From Bdellovibrionales bacterium (lineage in GTDB: Bacteria > Bdellovibrionota > UBA2428), in assembly GCA_018266335.1 (NCBI GenBank), contig JAFEAR010000114.1, positions 1 through 31,880 on the forward strand: a stretch of DNA of 31,880 nt, in the 5' to 3' direction. Positions 7,044 to 15,159 of this stretch are shown piece after piece; position 1 is the first letter of the stretch; each line of letters starts with the position of its first letter. Under the pieces are notes generated by a model, which was not told the DNA's origin, ran no database searches, and saw only the letters and a list, made by a program, of their open reading frames with translations. Made by a program: the position numbers and the translations under genes.

Positions 7044-9472
7044 GCCAACACCCTCCTCTTCGGTTCATTCTGTTGATCCAGGTATTCAGCCCAATCGACT
7101 AAGCCCCGCATCCGGAGCCACTCCGCCGTCCAGTCGTCGCCGAAGTCCTCCATTGACTGCTCCGCAAGCTGGCGCTCTTCCCTGCTGCTGATGCCAACGA
7201 ACGAGAGTCCAACACCGCCCAAGCCCAGCGAGATCAGACGCCGACCGGCCGGAGAGACAACGTAGTAGTGCCGTTTGGGAATCGACTTCTGAATGATGTC
7301 TACTTCACGTTCATTCATCCCGATGGATTCGTAAAACTCGCGAGACGCTGGGTTCGCAGCCTCCGCGTTGGGCAGCAGCACCTTGGTGGGGCAGGATTCC
7401 AGGACCACATCGCGGATGGGCGAGTTGAAGATGTCTGAAAGGTTTTGAGTCGAGAGCAGAACGACGCCATTGAATTTGCGAAGCGTCTTCAGCCATTCGC
7501 GGACCCGCTCCCGGAACAGCGGATGCCTCAAGTAGACCCAGGCCTCATCGAGTGGCACCAGAGTTGGCGAACCATCCAGCCGCTTTTCGATGCGCCTGAA
7601 CAGATAAAGCAGCACTGCTACCACGGCTTTCTCGCCGAGGTTCATCAGATGCTCGGTCTCGAACGTGAGGAATCGACCCTCGCCGAGCATATCCTCCTCG
7701 GCATCGAGCAGATGCCCCATCGCTCCGCCCAGAGTGTAGTAGTGGAGTGCCTCGCGAATGTCGGTATCTTGCACATTGGCGCAAAGCTCCGTAAGCGTCC
7801 GCGTCGGGGAGTTCTGGAGGAGCAGCACCGCCTCCGTTAGCGCTTTGCGCTCTCGTGGGCCGATCTTGAAGTCCTGAAGAGTGCAAAGACTTTCGAGCCA
7901 ATCGACGGCCCAGGCCACGTCGGAAGCCGTGTCAATTTCCTTCAGCGGACAGAAAGCCCAGTGCGTTTTTTCCCCGCCGATGTCGTAGAACTCGCCCCCA
8001 GCCGCTTTGGTCAGCACAAAGAGTGAATAGCCTTTGTCGAATGCGAATACCTGGGCGCGCGGATAACGGAACCATTGCGCCGTCGTGAGACCTAGGAAGG
8101 TCGACTTTCCAGCACCCGGCGGTCCGATCATGAGCGTGTGGCCCAAATCGCCGACATGCAAATTGAAGCGGAATGGCGTCGCGCCGCTCGTTGCGGCATA
8201 AAGCAACGAGGGAGCATCGACAGGCATCAGCGGCGATGGGTTCTTCTTCTCTCCGGCCCACACGGCGGTGATAGGCATCATGTCCGCCAGATTGAGAGTG
8301 TGAAGGATAACCCGCCGAACATTCCTGTACCCGTCGCCCGGCAGGCTTCCACGCCAAGCCTCAACAGCATTGACACTTTCCACGCGGCAGGAGAACCCTA
8401 GGTTCTGAACTGTCTTCACGACCAGCGCCGCCGCTTCTTCGACCGAGACTTCTCGCTCGTGGAAACACAGAATAACCGTGTTGTAGACGCAGAACTGAAC
8501 ATCGCCGCAGCTTGCCACGCCCATGGCCTCTTCGGCATCCACGGCCATTTCCTGCGCGAATAGATTCACTGGGCCGTTCTCCGTTCGGAGCAGTTGGTCC
8601 TTCCAGCCTCGAATCTTCGCCCGCCACTTCCGCCGCGTCTTGTCGAGCAAACCGCGGGCTTCCTCTGGCTCAAGCAGAATGGCTCGGGTGTGCCAACGGT
8701 ATTCGATTGCGAGAGTATCGAGTGCTCCCAAGATGCCGGGGAAACTCAGCCGGGGAAACCCATCAATCGCGATCACGCGAATGTGCTTGCGCCCGATTCG
8801 CGGATTCATCCCGCCTACAAAATCGCGTGAGGCGAGGACATCGTTCAGATAGCTCGGAATCTGCGGCAATTGAATCGGGTGATCGGCTGCCGAGACACAA
8901 CGATGCAAGTATTGGAGCAACTCGTCACTGCGCGAGGTCCCAGACAAACGCTTTGCCTGAAACAGCGAAGCGAAGATATCCTCAAATGCACCCACGCGTC
9001 CCTTGAAATAATCGAGAGCTCTCAACGCGCTCGACTTCCATTCCCGCCGGCCTTCGAACATCCAGCCCTTTACACGCTCCTCACTTTCCTCCGGTGGCAG
9101 GTAGGTGAGGGCGATGTAGTAATCGCTTTCGTAGTGCGACCCTTCCAACGTGAACTGTTGCCGCCGCTCGTCGTCAATCAGCTTGGTAACCGCATCAGGG
9201 AATGCGTCGGCCTGGGGATAGTCAGGGGCCATCGAACGGATGGCGTCGCATTGGATCATCCACCCGCTCCCAAGCCGCAGAACTGAGTTCAGTCGCGCAC
9301 TCAGCGCCCCCATCTCGGAGTGCGTCGCGGAGGCCATATCCGGGCCGCGGAATGACCAGGCCGCGAGCATCGCCCCGTCCTGAAGCAACAAGACGCCGTC
9401 ATCCACCATGGAGTCATAGAGCAGCAGATCCGCCAAGCCTTGAATGCGGGAGCGATTCTCAGCAAGTTTCAT
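7040..9472 (-). CDS. trbE: TrbE, VirB4-family T4SS ATPase
   Basis: 810 aa. The N-terminal half is the CagE/TrbE/VirB domain (LADLLLYDSMVDDGVLLLQDGAMLAAW onward). The C-terminal ATPase has Walker A GPPGAGKST near residue 450 and Walker B LVPLDEAW near residue 642, followed by the RKFNGVVLLSTQNLSDI motif. It energises pilus biogenesis and substrate transfer at the inner membrane. The frame stays open to 9655, but the ATG at 9472 has GGAGGT 5 nt before it, begins with the family N-terminus, and is two bases after the trbD stop. Confidence 0.97.
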   Translation of the reverse strand: MKLAENRSRIQGLADLLLYDSMVDDGVLLLQDGAMLAAWSFRGPDMASATHSEMGALSARLNSVLRLGSGWMIQCDAIRSMAPDYPQADAFPDAVTKLIDDERRQQFTLEGSHYESDYYIALTYLPPEESEERVKGWMFEGRREWKSSALRALDYFKGRVGAFEDIFASLFQAKRLSGTSRSDELLQYLHRCVSAADHPIQLPQIPSYLNDVLASRDFVGGMNPRIGRKHIRVIAIDGFPRLSFPGILGALDTLAIEYRWHTRAILLEPEEARGLLDKTRRKWRAKIRGWKDQLLRTENGPVNLFAQEMAVDAEEAMGVASCGDVQFCVYNTVILCFHEREVSVEEAAALVVKTVQNLGFSCRVESVNAVEAWRGSLPGDGYRNVRRVILHTLNLADMMPITAVWAGEKKNPSPLMPVDAPSLLYAATSGATPFRFNLHVGDLGHTLMIGPPGAGKSTFLGLTTAQWFRYPRAQVFAFDKGYSLFVLTKAAGGEFYDIGGEKTHWAFCPLKEIDTASDVAWAVDWLESLCTLQDFKIGPRERKALTEAVLLLQNSPTRTLTELCANVQDTDIREALHYYTLGGAMGHLLDAEEDMLGEGRFLTFETEHLMNLGEKAVVAVLLYLFRRIEKRLDGSPTLVPLDEAWVYLRHPLFRERVREWLKTLRKFNGVVLLSTQNLSDIFNSPIRDVVLESCPTKVLLPNAEAANPASREFYESIGMNEREVDIIQKSIPKRHYYVVSPAGRRLISLGLGGVGLSFVGISSREERQLAEQSMEDFGDDWTAEWLRMRGLVDWAEYLDQQNEPKRRVLA

Positions 9473-9474
9473 CG

Positions 9475-9786
9475 TTACCTCCAACGCCTTGGGATTGAGG
9501 CCGTCTCGCGACCAATTGACCCTTTGGCTGGGTAGAAGGGACGATACTGGACATGCCGCAGGTAGACTTGCCGCATCATCGGGTCCGACCGCCCCATCCG
9601 CGAAAGCACCGCGACGGCCGCGATCCACAGAGAGATCCCGGCCACCACACCCCACCAGGTCACAAGCGCGAAGATCAACATCGCCGATAGCAAGGCCGCG
9701 AACAAGACCAACTCTCGGTCACCGCCGAGCAACAAGTGCGGGCGGTTTGCGGATTGATGAATGACGATCTCGCGTGGCGTCTCCAT
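9475..9786 (-). CDS. trbD: TrbD, VirB3-like inner-membrane protein
   Basis: 103 aa. The conserved N-terminus IVIHQSANRPHLLLGGDRELVLFAALLSAML leads into two close membrane spans (about residues 27-60). The second half includes RSDPMMRQVYLRHVQYRPFYPA, the TrbD signature. It works with TrbE (VirB3-VirB4 pair) in pilus assembly. It lies 7 nt after trbC and 2 nt before trbE. Confidence 0.94.
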   Translation of the reverse strand: METPREIVIHQSANRPHLLLGGDRELVLFAALLSAMLIFALVTWWGVVAGISLWIAAVAVLSRMGRSDPMMRQVYLRHVQYRPFYPAKGSIGRETASIPRRWR

Positions 9787-9793
9787 AGGAACT

Positions 9794-10126
9794 CTAAAGT
9801 ACGACCGCCCCGCCGACGCCGAACAACGTCGTCATGAAGCCAGCGCCCAGCACCAGAAAGGCTATCGCCAGCACGGCTACGCAGGACCGGCGTGCGAACT
9901 CGCTCAGTTCACCGCCAAATACGAGCGTTCCGCCGGCAACCATCAGCGCAATCAGGGAAATGGAAAGCGCCACTGGGCCAGTCATCGATTGCGCTACCCG
10001 GTTGAGCGGCGTCTCCCACGGCAAGCCACCGCCCCCCGCGCCACCCGCCAAGAGGGTCTGCGTTCCGAGCAGAAGCAAGACCGGCAGCATCCACGCCATA
10101 CCAAGAACACGATTTGAAATCCTCAT
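9794..10126 (-). CDS. trbC: TrbC, VirB2-like conjugative pilin precursor
   Basis: 110 aa, with a long signal peptide (MRISNRVLGMAWMLPVLLLLGTQTLLA). A Gly-rich segment GGAGGGG and then two hydrophobic helices (PVALSISLIALMVAGGTLVFG and SCVAVLAIAFLVLGAGFMTTLFG) make the classical pilin hairpin. The product of traF at 30160 is the expected maturation peptidase (cyclisation in RP4). The short, conserved loop GGELSEFARR between the helices supports the call. Confidence 0.94.
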   Translation of the reverse strand: MRISNRVLGMAWMLPVLLLLGTQTLLAGGAGGGGLPWETPLNRVAQSMTGPVALSISLIALMVAGGTLVFGGELSEFARRSCVAVLAIAFLVLGAGFMTTLFGVGGAVVL

Positions 10127-10148
10127 CAGAGTTGTCCTTCCTTTACGG

Positions 10149-11192
10149 TTAGAGATATTCGACCGAGTACCGACCGTTTTCGTACCCGTTTACCAACAGC
10201 AGTTGACGGACCTTGCGGCCCGCCGCCAGATCCGCTTCCTCGTCGATGAAAACCACCAGATCCACCGCTTCCGCAATCAGCGATTGCATGGGCGCCGAGG
10301 TAGCTTCCGAAACAAGACTTTCGAGACGCACCAAACCACTGAGAGCGTCATTGGCATGGACCGTGGCGACGCCACCAGGGTGCCCCGTGTTCCAGGCCTT
10401 GAGCATTACGTGGGCCTCAGCCCCGCGAACCTCGCCTACGACGATTCGCGTAGGCTTGAGGCGCATGCAGGCGCGGAGGCAATCCAGCATGGTGACGTTG
10501 CCAACCGCGCGTAGATCAACGTAGTTCTCGACCGGACATTGCAGCTCAATCGTGTCTTCAATCGAGATCACGCGGTCGTGTGGCGCTAGCTTGATCAAGG
10601 CCTCGAGGATTGCGTTAACCAGAGTCGTCTTCCCGGAACCCGTGGACCCGACGATGAGAATGTTCTTTTTCTCTGCAATGGCGGCGCGGATCACTTCGGC
10701 GTGCGAGAGGCTGCGCACCGCATTCTGGAAGTCGTTGCGCCACCGGCGTCGATTTATCGGGTCTTGTGAATCGCTCAGAATCCCGGCTTGCTCGTAGTCG
10801 TCTAAGGTGAAGATTCGTCGCGGGCGCTGACGAATCGCGAATGTGGGGCGGCTAACGACAGGCGGCATTAAACCTTCAAAGCGGCTCCCGTCAATCGGCA
10901 GTTCGGTTTCAAGGATCGGCCGGTCGTGGTTGATCACGGTGCCCTTCTGGGCCGCGATCGTACCCATTGCAGTTTGAGCCTGTGCGGGAGGCATCTCGCC
11001 GATGCACTGGAAACCTTCACCTTGCCGCTTCACCCAAAGGCGGGAATCGGGGTTGAGGACCAAATCTTCCGTCCGTCCATCCGCGAGAGCCCGCAGGACG
11101 GTCTCCCCGAGTTCACGCCGGAGTTTCGCATCGAGCCGAGCCGACTGGCCGCGGTCGTTTAGCGAAACAGGGATTGCGGTCTGAGCAAGCAT
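10149..11192 (-). CDS. trbB: TrbB, VirB11-type secretion ATPase
   Basis: 347 aa. The N-terminal domain (LRRELGETVLRALADGRTEDLVLNPDSRLWV) is followed by a RecA-like ATPase. Walker A is GSTGSGKTTL near residue 180, the Asp box is VISIEDTIEL, Walker B is TRIVVGEVRGAEA, and the His box is GHPGGVATVHAND. It forms a hexamer on the cytoplasmic face and switches the machine between pilus assembly and DNA export. It is the first gene of the trb operon, with GGAG 8 nt before the ATG. A copy of the shared element motif lies 37 nt upstream. Confidence 0.97.
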   Translation of the reverse strand: MLAQTAIPVSLNDRGQSARLDAKLRRELGETVLRALADGRTEDLVLNPDSRLWVKRQGEGFQCIGEMPPAQAQTAMGTIAAQKGTVINHDRPILETELPIDGSRFEGLMPPVVSRPTFAIRQRPRRIFTLDDYEQAGILSDSQDPINRRRWRNDFQNAVRSLSHAEVIRAAIAEKKNILIVGSTGSGKTTLVNAILEALIKLAPHDRVISIEDTIELQCPVENYVDLRAVGNVTMLDCLRACMRLKPTRIVVGEVRGAEAHVMLKAWNTGHPGGVATVHANDALSGLVRLESLVSEATSAPMQSLIAEAVDLVVFIDEEADLAAGRKVRQLLLVNGYENGRYSVEYL

Positions 11193-11218
11193 TCCAGAAC
11201 TCCAGGCTTGACTAATTC

Positions 11219-11242
11219 CTAGCCAGCATGTACAAGCTAGCT
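11219..11242. promoter_or_regulatory. Shared operator-like motif between trbB and the divergent primase
   Basis: TGTACAAGCTAG (11229-11240) is the exact reverse complement of the CTAGCTTGTACA core at 17327 and 26095. CTAGC at 11219-11223 and GCTAG at 11236-11240 form the arms of an inverted repeat. It lies in the 97-nt region between divergent genes and could control both. Confidence 0.6.
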
Positions 11243-11289
11243 ATGAAGCTGATTATTCCTGAACTTCCAACGAACGTCAAGGGGCAAAG

Positions 11290-12156
11290 ATGAAAAGCCG
11301 CACTCTGGTTGCCGTTGAGCAGCAGATCAACGCAATGGGCTGTGAGGTTTACGAGATCGGTCTCTTCAAGCCACACGTGCCCGGCTTGGGTTCGCGAGAG
11401 CCCGAGATGCTCCCCCGAACTTGGGACCGCGTTACGCTGCTCAAGTCCGTTCCGTGGCTTCGCTTCCAGAATTCCCAGGGCCGGAATATCTATATCCGTC
11501 CGAAGGGCGAACACCACCTCAGCATGGTTGACGACCTGACTGCGGACGCAGTCAAGCGGATGAAGGCGCAGGGCTTTGCGCCTTCGCTAGTCGTTGAAAC
11601 TTCACCCGGCAACTTCCAGGCGTGGGTCAACCATGGCGAGATCCTGCCTCAACGGATCTCTACTCTAGCTGCCCGCGCAATCGCAGAGAAGTTCGATGGT
11701 GATAAGGGTGCGGCCGACTGGCGACATTTTGGACGTTTGGCCGGCTTCACGAACCGAAAACAGAAATATCAGTCGGCGAGCGGCGATTTCCCTTTCGTGA
11801 AAATCGTCGAGAATCGTCACGTACTACGGTACCCCCAGGCCGAAAATTTCCTGGCCAATGTGAAAAGGTTGTGTGTGGAGCGAGAGACAGGGGGCGCCAA
11901 CTTCTCAAGATCGGTTTACGACCACGGTGTCCTTACAATTGACGATTTCCGAAGAAACCCAGCGTACGAGGGCGACGGGAATCGCATCGATCTCGCATAC
12001 GCTGTTTATGCCATTGCGCACGGCGAGAGTCCGGACTCAGTTGCCCAAGCGATTCGAACTCGCGATCTCTCCAAGAAGGGCTCGGAGTCAAGGCAAGCGG
12101 ATTATGCGTCCAGAACTATCGCGAAGGCTCAAACTCGGGTCGAGAACACCCGATGA
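11290..12156 (+). CDS. RepB-type DNA primase (RepB_primase domain)
   Basis: 288 aa. The order of motifs matches the primase of RSF1010-like RepB' and its relatives in conjugative elements. They are WLRFQNSQGRNIYIRP, then HHLSMVDDL (acidic pair Asp81-Asp82) and LVVETSPGNFQAWVNH, then DWRHFGRLAGFTNRK. It would prime complementary-strand synthesis on transferred single-stranded DNA or during element replication. Only the primase part with a helical C-terminal extension is present; no helicase or origin-binding domain is seen, so it is not by itself a replication initiator. It is divergent from trbB and shares a putative operator. No strong Shine-Dalgarno. An inverted repeat at 12135-12153 overlaps the end of the gene. 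Confidence 0.82.
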   Translation: MKSRTLVAVEQQINAMGCEVYEIGLFKPHVPGLGSREPEMLPRTWDRVTLLKSVPWLRFQNSQGRNIYIRPKGEHHLSMVDDLTADAVKRMKAQGFAPSLVVETSPGNFQAWVNHGEILPQRISTLAARAIAEKFDGDKGAADWRHFGRLAGFTNRKQKYQSASGDFPFVKIVENRHVLRYPQAENFLANVKRLCVERETGGANFSRSVYDHGVLTIDDFRRNPAYEGDGNRIDLAYAVYAIAHGESPDSVAQAIRTRDLSKKGSESRQADYASRTIAKAQTRVENTR

Positions 12157-12182
12157 GGGCATTCGTGTAGCGCGAGACGGCA

Positions 12183-12491
12183 CTATGCGTGTTGAAGTGC
12201 GCGTCGGACTAGCGCAACCGAGGGCCAGCCGGCAATCGATTGCTCGTCTTGGTAGATCCTGCAGCCAAGGCCATATCCACGTTCGTCCGCTTCTGGTCCC
12301 TCAAGGTCGCGGCCATCAATGCGGACGGTCGGTGATCCAATCAAGCGCGTCGTCTGGGCATCAGTGTCGTTTTCAACTGGCACGAGTTCGACATCTCCGC
12401 TAATTCCTTCGAGACGAAGCGCCTCCCGTACGTTATTGGCGGCCTCAATGTACGACGGACATCCGCCAAAGTAGAAAAGTTGGATCTTCAT
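12183..12491 (-). CDS. Thioredoxin-fold small protein of the mer operon (DF-family-like)
   Basis: 102 aa. It begins MKIQLFYFGGCPSYIEAANNVREAL, a thioredoxin-like strand-CxxS-helix, and contains IGSPTVRIDGRDLEGPEADERGYGLGCRIY with the cis-Pro (SPTV). This matches a family found in mercury operons whose members carry either Cys or selenocysteine at the GGC position; here it is Cys (TGC). A plausible role is thiol exchange with the metal delivered by the upstream MerTP, but no function is proven. The ATG overlaps the merTP stop by one base; GAGGG precedes it. Confidence 0.7.
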   Translation of the reverse strand: MKIQLFYFGGCPSYIEAANNVREALRLEGISGDVELVPVENDTDAQTTRLIGSPTVRIDGRDLEGPEADERGYGLGCRIYQDEQSIAGWPSVALVRRALQHA

Positions 12492-13102
12492 CACTTGCCC
12501 TCTTTCAGCTTGGCAACATATCCGGGCTGCCCAATCGCGGCAATCAATTTCTCAACGGACGTCTTTGCCGGTTCAAAAGTGATCTTGGCCGTTGTCTTCT
12601 CATAGTCGACTTCCGCGGCCACAACCCCTTTCTCTCTACCCAAAGTTGCCTTCAGGCCCGAAGCGCAAGCAGCACAGGTCATCCCATCAACCTTGAAGAT
12701 CGCTACTGATTGTCCTACTCCGTCTTTCGCGGTCTGAGCGGTCGAGTCCACACCAACCCTGCCGCCGACGTACGCAGTCGTCAGTTGTGGAACAGCCGCA
12801 AGCAGGGCAACAGCTGCTATTGAGGTGAAAAGCAAAGTTTTTGACATAAATCCATTCGCAGGCATGGGTGGGCACTCTCCCCCAGCGCAGGCGGTCTTTC
12901 GCTGAAATCGAATTCGAAGGAAGATAGCTGAACCTAGGAGGAGAGCGGTAACTCCCAAAAGATAGGGCCGAAGGTTTTCAAAGAGGCCCGCTGCACCGAA
13001 GGTACCTAGGCCAAGAGCCGCCGCGACCACAGGACCGATGCAGCAGAGAGACGCCCCAGTTGCAGCCAATATTGACGCCAAGGTCAGGGATTTTTCTTTC
13101 AT
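12491..13102 (-). CDS. merTP: MerTP: mercuric transporter fused to a MerP-like HMA domain
   Basis: 203 aa. The N-terminal part is MerT: a first membrane span with the paired cysteines LCC20-21IGP, a second span (YLLGVTALLLGSAIFLRI), a loop with CAGGEC and a third span (LLFTSIAAVALLAAVPQL). The C-terminal domain (from about 131) is a heavy-metal-associated fold with GMTCAAC (Cys143, Cys146). Such fusions take Hg(II) from the periplasm and hand it through the membrane to cytoplasmic thiols. It overlaps merR upstream and the thioredoxin-like gene downstream, so all three are one operon. No MerA reductase is present anywhere in the window. Confidence 0.92.
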   Translation of the reverse strand: MKEKSLTLASILAATGASLCCIGPVVAAALGLGTFGAAGLFENLRPYLLGVTALLLGSAIFLRIRFQRKTACAGGECPPMPANGFMSKTLLFTSIAAVALLAAVPQLTTAYVGGRVGVDSTAQTAKDGVGQSVAIFKVDGMTCAACASGLKATLGREKGVVAAEVDYEKTTAKITFEPAKTSVEKLIAAIGQPGYVAKLKEGK

Positions 13103-13512
13103 CTCACTCTTCCTTTTTCGTCCAGAGCATCGAGGATTGGGCAGTCGCCGACAGGTCCGTCATCTGAACATTCATTCGCGAGCTTCACAAGGACGCGCCG
13201 CATCGATTGCAGCGAGCGGATCTTTTCGTTGAGCGAGTCAACCTTCGCCAAAGCCTGGTCGCGGACATTGGCACAACTGGCGTTTTTGCTCACCCGAAGT
13301 TCCAAGAGTTCCTTGATCTCAGTTAACGAAAACCCGAGTTCTTGGGCGCGCTTCACAAAACGGACACGCCGGATTGTGTCTTCCGGGTACAAACGGTAGT
13401 TCGAGCCATTGCGTACTGGCTTACCGATTACGTCTTGACGCTCGTAATAGCGCAAAGTATCAACATTGACTCCCGCGTGTTCAGCGACTTTTCCAATGGT
13501 CAAGCCCATCAT
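13099..13512 (-). CDS. merR: MerR, mercury-responsive regulator
   Basis: About 137 aa from the ATG at 13512 (a second ATG follows immediately). The N-terminal winged helix is MGLTIGKVAEHAGVNVDTLRYYERQ, followed by the dimerisation helix. Cys80, Cys115 and Cys124 have spacings of 35 and 9 residues, identical to the mercury-binding triad Cys82/117/126 of Tn501 MerR, which argues for Hg(II) over Zn or Cu sensing. The frame extends to 13593, but that would read through the promoter. Unlike classical mer systems, merR is co-directional with the transport genes rather than divergent. Confidence 0.9.
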   Translation of the reverse strand: MMGLTIGKVAEHAGVNVDTLRYYERQDVIGKPVRNGSNYRLYPEDTIRRVRFVKRAQELGFSLTEIKELLELRVSKNASCANVRDQALAKVDSLNEKIRSLQSMRRVLVKLANECSDDGPVGDCPILDALDEKGRVR

Positions 13513-13518
13513 GCCTTC

Positions 13519-13550
13519 AGCATAGACCCTAGACCTAGGTCCAGGGTCAA
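13519..13550 (-). promoter_or_regulatory. MerR-type promoter with stretched spacer
   Basis: On the minus strand, TTGACC (-35, 13550-13545) and TATGCT (-10, 13524-13519) are separated by 20 bp. The spacer carries the near-perfect palindrome GACCCTGGACC-TAGG-type centred at 13536. An overlong spacer filled by a dyad is the hallmark of MerR-activated promoters. The predicted transcription start falls at or next to the merR ATG. Confidence 0.8.
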
Positions 13551-13611
13551 GCGAAAGTTTCGCGATTGCTGATCGGCGCGACACCGGAGTCATTCTTGCC
13601 GGCGGAGCGTA

Positions 13612-14433
13612 TCAAGCTCTGAGCGTGGATTCGAGAAAACGGATTACGTCAGCGTGTCCGCCAGGGTGGGCATTGGGGCATTCGCTCGACCGGTGACGAG
13701 CCCAGTCAAGGGCCGTACCCCCGTGCTCTGGGTCTTTGGCGGCAACATCAGCGCCCAGCGACACGAGATGGCGTGCGGCCGTAGCCTTTGCCTCCCAAGC
13801 CGCCCAATGGAGTGCGGTGCCACCGTTGATCAGTTGACTTAGAGAGATTCCCGCCGCATGGAGCTCGTCGATGACTTGGAGCCGGTCACAGACAGCCGCC
13901 GCTCGGAGGGCAGCCGCGCGTTCGCTGCTATCTGCATTGGACTCAAGCATCCCTTCAATCCTACCGGCTCCAGCGGCTTCCGCGAATGAACGAATCCTTG
14001 CTCCAGAAGCGACGAGAAGGTCAACGATTTCCACGGCTCCAAACTCAATGGCGTGAGCGAGCGGTGTCCCATTGAATACGGCCTGGCCGATGGCTTCGAG
14101 GTTGGCCCCTCCATCAATCAGCATTCGTGCCACTGAGATTTCGTTATAACTGGCAGCCGTGATGAGCAAGGTCTCATTATCGGTTGGATCGCCGTCCACC
14201 GGGGCACCCGCTTCGAGCAACATCCGCGTCATCTCACCTGCTCGCCGGTGCTTTACGAAACCGTTGAAGCGCGCCTGCGCCAGATAGGAGATGGCCTGAC
14301 AAGGGCCGATCTGGCAGGGAAATCCCCAGGCGTGAGTTCGCCCGGCAATCGTTGAATCTTCGGCGAGAAGGCGCGAAAGCTCAGCCAAATCGCCTTCGTC
14401 GAGTGCCCTGCGAAGAATCACCGAATTCGACAT
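13612..14433 (-). CDS. Ankyrin-repeat protein
   Basis: 273 aa, with no signal peptide or membrane span. Repeats are visible as NETLLITAASYNEISVARMLIDGGANLEA, then GTPLAHAIEFGAVEIVDLLVASGARI, then GTALHWAAWEAKATAARHLVSLGADVAAKD, then GGTALDWARHRSSE and a capping helix DVIRFLESTL. Ankyrin repeats mediate protein contacts; no catalytic domain is present. It sits upstream of and in line with the mer operon, but the merR promoter lies between, so a functional link to mercury is not established. It is likely cargo of the element. Confidence 0.85.
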   Translation of the reverse strand: MSNSVILRRALDEGDLAELSRLLAEDSTIAGRTHAWGFPCQIGPCQAISYLAQARFNGFVKHRRAGEMTRMLLEAGAPVDGDPTDNETLLITAASYNEISVARMLIDGGANLEAIGQAVFNGTPLAHAIEFGAVEIVDLLVASGARIRSFAEAAGAGRIEGMLESNADSSERAAALRAAAVCDRLQVIDELHAAGISLSQLINGGTALHWAAWEAKATAARHLVSLGADVAAKDPEHGGTALDWARHRSSECPNAHPGGHADVIRFLESTLRA

Positions 14434-14799
14434 GTCCTCAGGGTATCAATCGAGGCAAGCCATCGAACTTTGGAGTTCAAGGCGTCGATTCGTTCAGGGA
14501 CCATCTGACGTCGCCGGTAAGTATCAGCCTCACGTCCCTGCGTCTCTTCTGGCCTTCCGTCCATGATCGGGCACCGCTTCGCTTGACGGCTATCGCCTGG
14601 CCGCGCCCGGCGCTCGGCTCCGTTCTGCTTTGTCGGCTCCCCCAGCCGGATTGCGCCCTGCGGGTTCGTTCGCTTTCGCTCTCCGCAATCCGCCCGGTCC
14701 CCCCAACAATGCACTTCGCCTCACCGCTTCGCTCTTGGGAGCGGCCCCGCTCGCTTTTGGGTGCCCCGATCAAGAGACGGCGGCAGAAGGAGAAAGCAA
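14434..14799. other. 366-bp non-coding leader region upstream of ssb, rich in hairpins
   Basis: No frame here looks like a real protein. The DNA is repetitive and pyrimidine-biased on the plus strand (many TTCGCT/CGCTTC steps). It contains perfect inverted repeats: GCGCC-C-GGCGC near 14607-14617, GGATTGCG/CGCAATCC (14648-14655 and 14684-14691), and GAGCGG-CC-CCGCTC (14739-14752) followed by GCTTTT, resembling a short terminator or attenuator. It could be a structured 5' leader, an attenuator, or a single-strand promoter for ssb; the sequence alone does not decide. Confidence 0.4.
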
Positions 14800-15144
14800 A
14801 TGAACAACGTGATTCTGATTGGTTATCTCGGCAACGACGCCGAAACCCGTAAAACTCGCAACGACTCGACTCTCACCACCCTATCGCTGGCCACGCAGCG
14901 CACCTGGAAGGACCGCGAATCCGGCGAACGGCAATCGCAGACCACCTGGCACCGCCTCGTCATCTTTGGCCGCCTGGCTGAATACGCCGCCACTCTCACC
15001 AAGGGCGCTCATCTCCAGATCACGGGCGAACTCAATACCCGCGAATTCACCGCCAAGGACGGCGTCAAGAAGTCCATCACAGAGATCCGGGTCCAGCGCA
15101 TCAACCGTCTGGACCGTTCGGCGAAGCAGGAGGTGGCCGCGTAA
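14800..15144 (+). CDS. ssb: Single-stranded DNA-binding protein (SSB), copy 1
   Basis: 114 aa OB-fold protein: MNNVILIGYLGNDAETRKTRNDS, then TLSLATQRTWKD and TTWHRLVIFGRLAEYAATLTKGAHLQITGELNTREF. It lacks the long acidic tail (DDDIPF) of chromosomal SSB, which is usual for element-borne copies. AAGGAG lies 7 nt before the chosen ATG. It is followed 15 nt later by a sigma factor, suggesting an operon. Being about 2.4 kb from the oriT-like region it may protect incoming single-stranded DNA. A second, different SSB lies at 29745. Confidence 0.93.
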   Translation: MNNVILIGYLGNDAETRKTRNDSTLTTLSLATQRTWKDRESGERQSQTTWHRLVIFGRLAEYAATLTKGAHLQITGELNTREFTAKDGVKKSITEIRVQRINRLDRSAKQEVAA

Positions 15145-15159
15145 GCGGCCAATCCGGCT

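Noticed and set aside
12135..12153. Inverted repeat TCGGGT/ACCCGA at the end of the primase gene as a terminator
   Set aside because: It lies inside the coding sequence, the stem is only 6 bp and no T-tract follows.
14739..14758. Strong GC hairpin followed by CTTTT upstream of ssb as a definite terminator
   Set aside because: No gene ends just before it on the plus strand, and the T-run is short; described only as a possible attenuator.
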